A stretch of DNA of 64,000 bases from Gadus chalcogrammus (Eukaryota > Chordata > Actinopteri > Gadiformes > Gadidae): contig NC_079432.1 of assembly GCF_026213295.1 (NCBI RefSeq), positions 8,166,696 through 8,230,695 of the forward strand. Reading direction: 5' to 3'. Under the pieces are notes generated by a model. That model did not search any database. It was given only the letters and a program-made list of their open reading frames with translations, and was not told the DNA's origin. A program made the position numbers and the translations under genes. Positions 57,510 to 64,000 of the stretch are shown here, in pieces; positions within the stretch are counted from its first letter, which is position 1, and each line of letters opens with the position of its first letter.

Positions 57510-57795
57510 TGTTTGCAGGGATTGGAACATGAGCTGTTTAGAGTGTTCACCTCTGAACTTAATAATGCACCATCAAGACAATGGATAATATCATCACAAA
57601 GGTTATACTTGACTTTATAATTTGCATGAAATAGAGATAAGAGTCTTCCAACAGATGACATCAACCGGACTTGAACCCCGGTCGCCAGGGGGTTAGCAGA
57701 GTAAACTCCACTTCCACTGAGGCGATGACAATACAACATAATCATTCGTCAACCAAGAGAATATACATGACATTAAAATGTATGTGTGTATTTCT
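57510..57795 (-). repeat. satellite-embedded module 1 with tRNA-like head
   Basis: The shared GAGCTGTTTA anchor is at 57531. The tRNA-like part (57659-57727, minus strand) has lost some bases compared with modules 3 to 5. Confidence 0.8.
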
Positions 57796-58659
57796 ATTAT
57801 TTCCCTTATGTTTTTTTTCATGACAACCAATAAAAAACGACAGTGTTACCCCTTATAAAATATTTGACAAAAACAACAGTGTTACCCTTTTTTTTTTTTC
57901 ATGATGACCAATAAAAAACAACAGTGTTACCCCTTATGTTTTTTTTCATGACGACCAATAAAAAACAACAGTGTTACCCCTTATGTTTTTTTTCATGACG
58001 ACCAATAAAAAACAACAGTGTTACCCCTTATGTTTTCTTTCATGACGACCAATAAAAAACAGCAGTCTTACCCCTTATGTTTTTTTTCATGACGACCAAT
58101 AAAAAACAACAGTGTTACCCCTTATGTTTTTTTTCATGACGACCAATAAAAAACAACAGTGTTACCCCTTATGTTTTCTTTCATGACGACCAATAAAAAA
58201 CAACATTGTTACCCCTTATGGTTTTTTTCATGACGACCAATAAAAAACAACAGTGTTACCCCTTATGTTTTTTTCATGACGACCAATAAAAAACAACAGT
58301 GTTACCCCTTATGTTTTCTTTCATGACGACCAATAAAAAACAGCAGTCTTACCCCTTATGTTTTTTTTCATGACGACCAATAAAAAAAACAGTGTTACCC
58401 CTTATGTTTTATTTCATGACGACCAATAAAAAACAACAGTGTTACCCCTTATGGGTTTTTTCATGACGACCAATAAAAAAACAACAGTGTTACCCCTTAT
58501 GTTTTTTTTCATGACGACCAATAAAAAAACAACAGTGTTACCCCTTATGTTGTTTTTCATGACGACCAATAAAAAACAACAGTGTTACCCCTTATGGTTT
58601 TTTTCATGACGACCAAAGAAAAATGACAGTGTTTCATTTGATAAAAACGACAGTGTTAC

Positions 58660-59105
58660 CCCTGTCGACGTTTATGCATCCTAACCTGAGCTGTTTAGAG
58701 TGTTAACCTCCAAACTTATCAATGCACCATAAAAACATCGAATAAAGTCAACACAATGGTTATACTTGACTTTATAATTCGCATGAAATAGAGATAAGAG
58801 TCTTCCAACAGAGGTCATCAAACAGACTTGAACCCGGGTCTCCAGGGGGTTAGCTCACAGCTCTCACCACTTCCCACTGAGATTATTCGTTTAAATATGT
58901 CTGTGGTTATATATGACATGATAGCATTACGTTTAAAATTAAAGGGTTAAATTGTGTTTTCCCCAGAAATTGAGCCGCGGTCTCCAGTGGGTTAGGCAGA
59001 GTGCACTCCACTGCATCACTGAGGCGATGACAATAGACAATAATCAATCATCAATAAAGAGGATATACATGACATTAAAATGTATCTGTGTATTTCTATT
59101 ATTTC
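58660..59105 (-). repeat. satellite-embedded module 2 with two decayed tRNA-like segments
   Basis: The anchor is at 58687. Two partial copies of the tRNA-like segment (about 58815-58880 and 58966-59032) suggest an internal duplication with decay. Confidence 0.75.
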
Positions 59106-59424
59106 CCTTATGGTTTTTTTCGTGACGACCAATAAAAAACGGCAGTGTTACCCCTTATGTTTTTTCAAGACGACCAATAAAAAAAAACGACCAATAAAAT
59201 GTATCTGTGTATTTCTATTATTTCCCTTATGGTTTTTTTCGTGACGACCAAAGAAAAACGACAGTGTTACCCCTTATGTTACATTTGATAAAAACAACAG
59301 TGTCACCTCCTATGTTTTATTTGATAAATATCCACTGTGTTTTCCCCTTATATTTATTTCATGACGTCCGATAAAAAACGACAGAGTTACCCCTCATGTT
59401 TTTTCCATGTTGACCAATAAAAAT

Positions 59425-59745
59425 TGACATTGGCACCCCTGTCGACATTTTTGCAGGGATCCAAACATGAGCTGTTTAGAGTGTTAACCTCCGAACTTAA
59501 CAATGCACCATCAAGACACCGGTTAAAGTCACCACAAAGGTTATACTTGACTTTATAATTTGCATGAAATAGAGATAAGAGTCTTCCAACAGAGATCATC
59601 AACCGGACTTGAACCCCGGTCTCCAGGGGGTTAGGCAGAGTGCACTCCACTGCACCACTGAGGCGATGCCAATACGCATTAATCAATCATCAATAAAGAG
59701 GATATACATGACATTAAAATGTATGGGTGTATTTCTATTATTTCC
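59425..59745 (-). repeat. satellite-embedded module 3 with intact tRNA-like head
   Basis: Anchor at 59469. On the minus strand 59668-59597 is 72 nt. It has an A box TGGTGCAGTGG and a perfect B box GGTTCAAGTCC. Its ends CATCGCC and GGTTGATG pair as an acceptor-like stem with one mismatch. CTAACCC in the anticodon-loop position recalls tRNA-Val(AAC). The T-arm stem is not canonical, so this is a tRNA-derived repeat and not a tRNA gene. The next TTTT terminator lies about 190 nt downstream. Confidence 0.85.
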
Positions 59746-60979
59746 CTTATGTTTTTTTTCACGACGACCAATAATAAACAACAGTGTTACCCCTTATGTT
59801 TTTTTTCATGACGACCAAAAAAAACAACAGTGTTACCCCTTATGTTTTTTTTCATGACGACCAATAAAAAAACAACAGTGTTACCCCTTATGTTTTTTTT
59901 CATGACGACAAATAAAAAACAACAGTGTTACCCCTTATGTTTTTTTTCATGACGACCAATAAAAAAACAACTGTTACCCCTTATGTTGTTTTTCATGACG
60001 ACCAATAAAAAACAACAGTGTTACCCCTTATGTTTTTTTTTTTCATGACGACCAATAAAAAACAACAGTGTTACCCCTTATGTTTTTTTTCATGACGACC
60101 AATAAAAAACAACAGTGTTACCCCTTATGTTTTTTTTCATGACGACCAAAAACAACAACAATGTTACCCCTTATGTTTTTTTTCATGACGACCAATAAAA
60201 AAACAACAGTGTTACCCCTTATGTTTTTTTTCATGACGACCAATAAAAAACAACAGTGTTACCCCTTATGTATTTTTTCATGACGACCAATAAAAAACAA
60301 CAGTGTTACCCCTTATGTTTTTTTTCATGACGACCAATAAAAAACAACAGTGTTACCCCTTATGTTTTTTTTCATGACGACCAATAAAAAACAACAGTGT
60401 TACCCCTTATGTTTTTTTTCATGACGACCAAAAACAATAACAATGTTACCCCTTATGTTTTTTTTCATGACGACCAATAAAAAAACAACAGTGTTACCCC
60501 TTATGTTTTTTTTCATGACGACCAATAAAAAACAACAGTGTTACCCCTTATGTTTTTTTTCATGACGACCAATAAAAAACGACAGTGTTACCCCTTATGT
60601 TTTTTCATGAAGACCAATAAAAAACAACAGTGTTACCCCTTATGTTTTTTTTCATGACGACCAATAAAAAACAGCAGTGTTACCCCTTATGTTTTTTTTC
60701 ATGACGACCAATAAAAACCGCCAGTGTTACCCCTTATGTTTTCTTTCATGACGACCAATAAAAAACAACAGTGTTACCCCTTATGGTTTTTTTCATGACG
60801 ACCAAAGAAAAACGACAATGTTACCCCTTATGTTACATTTGATAAAAACAACAGTGTCACCTCCTATGTTTTATTTGATAAATATCGACAGTGTTTTCCC
60901 CTTATATTTATTTCATGACGTCCGATAAAAAACGACAGAGTTACCCCTCATGTTTTTTCCATGTTGACCAATAAAAATT

Positions 60980-61300
60980 GACATTGGCACCCCTGTCGAC
61001 ATTTTTGCAGGGATCCAAAAATGAGCTGTTTAGAGTGTTAACATCCGAACTTAACAATGCACCATCAAGACACCGGTTAAAGTCATCACAAAGGTTATAC
61101 TTGACTTCATAATTAGCATGAAATAGAGATATGAGTCTTCCAACAGAGATCATCAACCGGACTTGAACCCCGGTCTCCAGGGGGTTAGGCAGAGTGCACT
61201 CCACTGCACCACTGAGGCGATGCCAATACACATTAATCAATCATCAATAAAGAGGATATACATGACATTAAAATGTATGTGTGTATTTCTATTATTTCCC
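60980..61300 (-). repeat. satellite-embedded module 4 with intact tRNA-like head
   Basis: Anchor at 61023. The tRNA-like part is 61222-61151 on the minus strand, 72 nt and nearly identical to module 3. Confidence 0.85.
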
Positions 61301-62209
61301 TTATGTTTTTTTTCACGACGACCAATAATAAACAACAGTGTTACCCCTTATGTTTTTTTTCATGACGACCAAAAAAAACAACAGTGTTACCCCTTATGTT
61401 TTTTTTCATGACGACCAATAAAAACAACAGTGTTACCCCTTATGTTTTTTTTCATGACGACCAATAAAAAACAACAGTGTTACCCCTTATGTTTTTTTTC
61501 ATGACGACCAATAAAAAAACAACAGTGCTACCCCTTATGTTGTTTTTCATGACGACCAATAAAAAACAACAGTGTTACCCCTTATGTTTTTTTTCATGAC
61601 GACCAATAAAAAACAACAGTGTTACCCCTTATGTTTTTTTTCATGACGACCAATAAAAAACAACAGTGTTACCCCTTATGGTTTTTTTCATGACGACCAA
61701 TAAAAAAACAACAGTGTTACCCCTTATGTTTTTTTTCATGACGACCAATAAAAAAACAACAGTGTTACCCCTTATGTTGTTTTTCATGACGACCAATAAA
61801 AAACAACAGGGTTACCCCTTATGTTTTTTTTCATGACGACCAATAAAAAACAACAGTGTTACCCCTTATGTTTTTTTTCATGACGACCAATAAAAAACAA
61901 CAGTGTTACCCCTTATGTATTTTTTCATGACGACCAATAAAAAACAACAGTGTTACCCCTTATGTTTTTTTTCATGACGACCAATAAAAAACAACAGTGT
62001 TACCCCTTATGTTTTTTTTCATGACGACCAATAAAAAACAACAGTGTTACCCCTTATGTTTTATTTAATGACGACCAATAAAAAACAACAGTGTTACCCC
62101 TTATGTTTTTTTTCATGACGACCAATAAAAAACAACAGTGTTACCCCTTATGTTTTTTTTCATGACGTCCGATAAAAAACGACAGAGTTACCACTCATGT
62201 TTTTTCCAT

Positions 62210-62560
62210 GTTGACCAATAAAAATCGACATTGGCACCCCTGTCGACATTTTTGATGGGATCCAAACATGAGCTGTTTAGACTGTGTTAACCTCCGAACT
62301 TAACAATGCACCATCAAGACACCGGTTAAAGTCATCACAAAGGTTATACTTGACTTTATAATTCGGATGAAATAGAGATAAGAGTCTTCCAACAGAGGTC
62401 ATCAACCGGACTTGAACCCCGGTCTCCAGGGGGTTAGGCAGAGTGCACTCCACTGCACCACTGAGGCGATGCAAAATCACAATAATCAATCATCAATAAA
62501 GAGGATATACATGACATTAAAATGTATGTGTGTATTTCTATTATTTCCCTTATGTTTTTT
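62210..62560 (-). repeat. satellite-embedded module 5 with intact tRNA-like head
   Basis: Anchor at 62270. The tRNA-like part is 62471-62400 on the minus strand, 72 nt, with the same A and B boxes. Confidence 0.85.
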
Positions 62561-63285
62561 TTCACGACGACCAATAATAAACAACAGTGTTACCCCTTAT
62601 GCTTTTTTTCATGACGACCAAAAAAAACAACAGTGTTACCCCTTATGTTTTTTTTCATGACGACCAATAAAAAAACAACAGTGTTACCCCTTTTTTTTTT
62701 TTTATGACGACCAATAAAAAACAACAGTGTTACCCCTTATGTTTTTTTTCATGACGACCAATAAAAAACGACAGTGTTACCCCTTATAAAATATTTGACA
62801 AAGACAACAGTGTTACTCTTTGTTTTTTTTCATGACGACCAATAAAAAACAACAGTGTTACCCCTTTTTTTCTTTCATGATGACCAATAAAAAACAACAG
62901 TGTTACCCCTTATGTTGTTTTTCATGACGACCAATAAAAAACAACAGTGTTACCCCTTATGTTTTTTTTCATGACGACCAATAAAAAACAACAGTGTTAC
63001 CCCTTATGTTTTTTTTCATGACGACCAATAAAAAACAACAGTGTTACCCCTTATGGTTTTTTTTCATGACGACCAATAAAATACGACAGTGTTACCCCTT
63101 ATGTTTTTTTTCATGACGACCAATAAAAAACAACAGTGTTACCCCTTATGTTTTTTTTCATGACGACCAATAAAAAAACAACAGTGGTACCCCTTATGTT
63201 TTTTTTCATGACGACCAATAAAAAACAACAGTGTTACCCCTTATGTTTTATTTAATGACGACCAATAAAAAACAACAGTGTTACC

Positions 63286-64000
63286 CAGGGACGCGGGAAG
63301 TTGGGGTGCTTAGGGTGCTGCAGCGGCCCCTGGCTGTAACTGCAAGTGGCAAAGTTTTCTGAACAAATCAATACTTTTTTCTTTTTTTTATAATTTTATC
63401 ATACAACATGATTTTTCATAAAATTATTGACATCCACCCTTTTTATGATATTTATCATATTATCGGTACTATGCTGATTTTACATAAGCATGTTGGTGTT
63501 CAACATCTGTTGTAGTGAACATTCTAAAACTGGTGTAAAAGGTTGCTGCCATATTAATAGACACGTTGAATGTTATCGTTTTGATTCTGGAATCCCGCAC
63601 GTAAACTGGTTGGCAAAAAAAGAGCAAAGACGTGCGGTTCACTTGACGGAGAAACCGTCACTTTCCTTATATCAGACAACTCCTAACTCTGGAGGAAAAT
63701 GAAGGCTTTCTATTATTGTCACTTTCCTTTGTAAACCTTTACAAATAACCTCCTGAATCCTTGTTATAACGCTGTGTATAATCCCGGACCGCAACAGCTT
63801 GTCGGCATGTTGTTAGTGTGTGAAATTCAGCACAGTATCAGCCGAGTTGACTCTAATTTCCACATTGTTTACTTGCTAACGTTTGTAACAGTGGCTAGTT
63901 GGCAGAACTCTTTTTACACACGAGTAGAGTGTTTATCAGAGCGGATCCCTGAATGTGACGTCACCCGTCATCTCGTCTCTGTAAACAATGGATGTTGCGC
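63286..64000 (+). mobile_element. non-autonomous TIR DNA transposon, copy 2 (cut by window end)
   Basis: It starts CAGGGACGCGGGAAGT and matches copy 1 in direct orientation with an offset of about 7080 bases. Compared with copy 1 it lacks about 90 bases (copy 1 positions roughly 56292-56382) and has a short insertion near 63348-63390. The left flank is GTGTTACC (63278-63285). Its right end should fall near 64076. Confidence 0.9.

Larger units (their letters stand above)
56997..63285. repeat. 47-bp satellite array with interspersed modules
   Basis: About 100 monomers read ACAGTGTTACCCCTTATG, then T7-9, CATGACGACC and AATAAAAAACA. T-run and A-run lengths vary between monomers. Five non-satellite modules of about 310 bp interrupt the array. 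It begins at the first base after copy 1 of the TIR element and ends at the last base before copy 2. Each monomer contains a CCAAT and an AATAAA. Confidence 0.95.

Noticed and set aside
59597..59668. Functional tRNA-Val(AAC) gene
   Set aside because: A and B boxes are perfect, but the T-arm stem does not pair in the canonical way and the acceptor has a mismatch. It recurs as part of a repeat module.
56997..63285. CRISPR-like regular repeat spacing
   Set aside because: The repeats are contiguous 47-bp monomers without unique spacers, in a eukaryotic genome. It is a satellite.

Overview
This is vertebrate, almost certainly teleost fish, DNA. The genes are split by GT/AG introns, the proteins match vertebrate families, and the background holds fish-type repeats (an L2-like LINE tail, hAT fragments, foldback MITEs). 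Long uninterrupted (CA)n, (CT)n and (CAGA)n microsatellites are exceptionally dense. That density suggests a gadiform (cod or haddock relative), but this is inference only.

Three protein-coding genes are visible, all on the minus strand. (1) 1555-8972: the first three coding exons of fndc4, a secreted or type I membrane FN3 protein; the rest lies left of the window. (2) 18092-25277: a complete 12-exon Src-family kinase, blk. Its joined exons keep one reading frame and give 483 residues with a dual-acylation N-terminus, SH3, SH2, kinase domain and regulatory tail tyrosine. (3) 33403-49469: rp1l1, a doublecortin-family photoreceptor protein, in three coding exons. One exon of 12,470 bp carries a Ser/Lys-rich repeat region and an acidic Glu-rich tail, for about 4427 residues in all. 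BLK and RP1L1 lie on the same chromosome band in human (8p23.1), so their linkage here looks ancient.

Layout: 1-9000 fndc4 with repeat-rich introns; 9000-18000 intergenic with LINE, MITE and microsatellites; 18-25.3 kb blk, with a nested hAT cluster in one intron; 25.3-33.4 kb intergenic, dominated by CA/TG microsatellites; 33.4-49.5 kb rp1l1; 49.5-56.1 kb upstream sequence with a SINE-like repeat and CA/G-rich tracts; 56.1-64 kb a repeat block.

The repeat block is the most unusual part. A roughly 47-bp satellite array of about 6.3 kb is punctuated by five modules with tRNA-like (Pol III A and B box) heads. It is bounded exactly by two direct copies of one terminal-inverted-repeat element. 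The 8 bp just inside both copies are identical (GTGTTACC), while the outer left flank differs (AATATTGC). This is what a composite hAT-like transposon carrying a satellite array as cargo would look like, and it predicts a specific 8-mer just outside the window.
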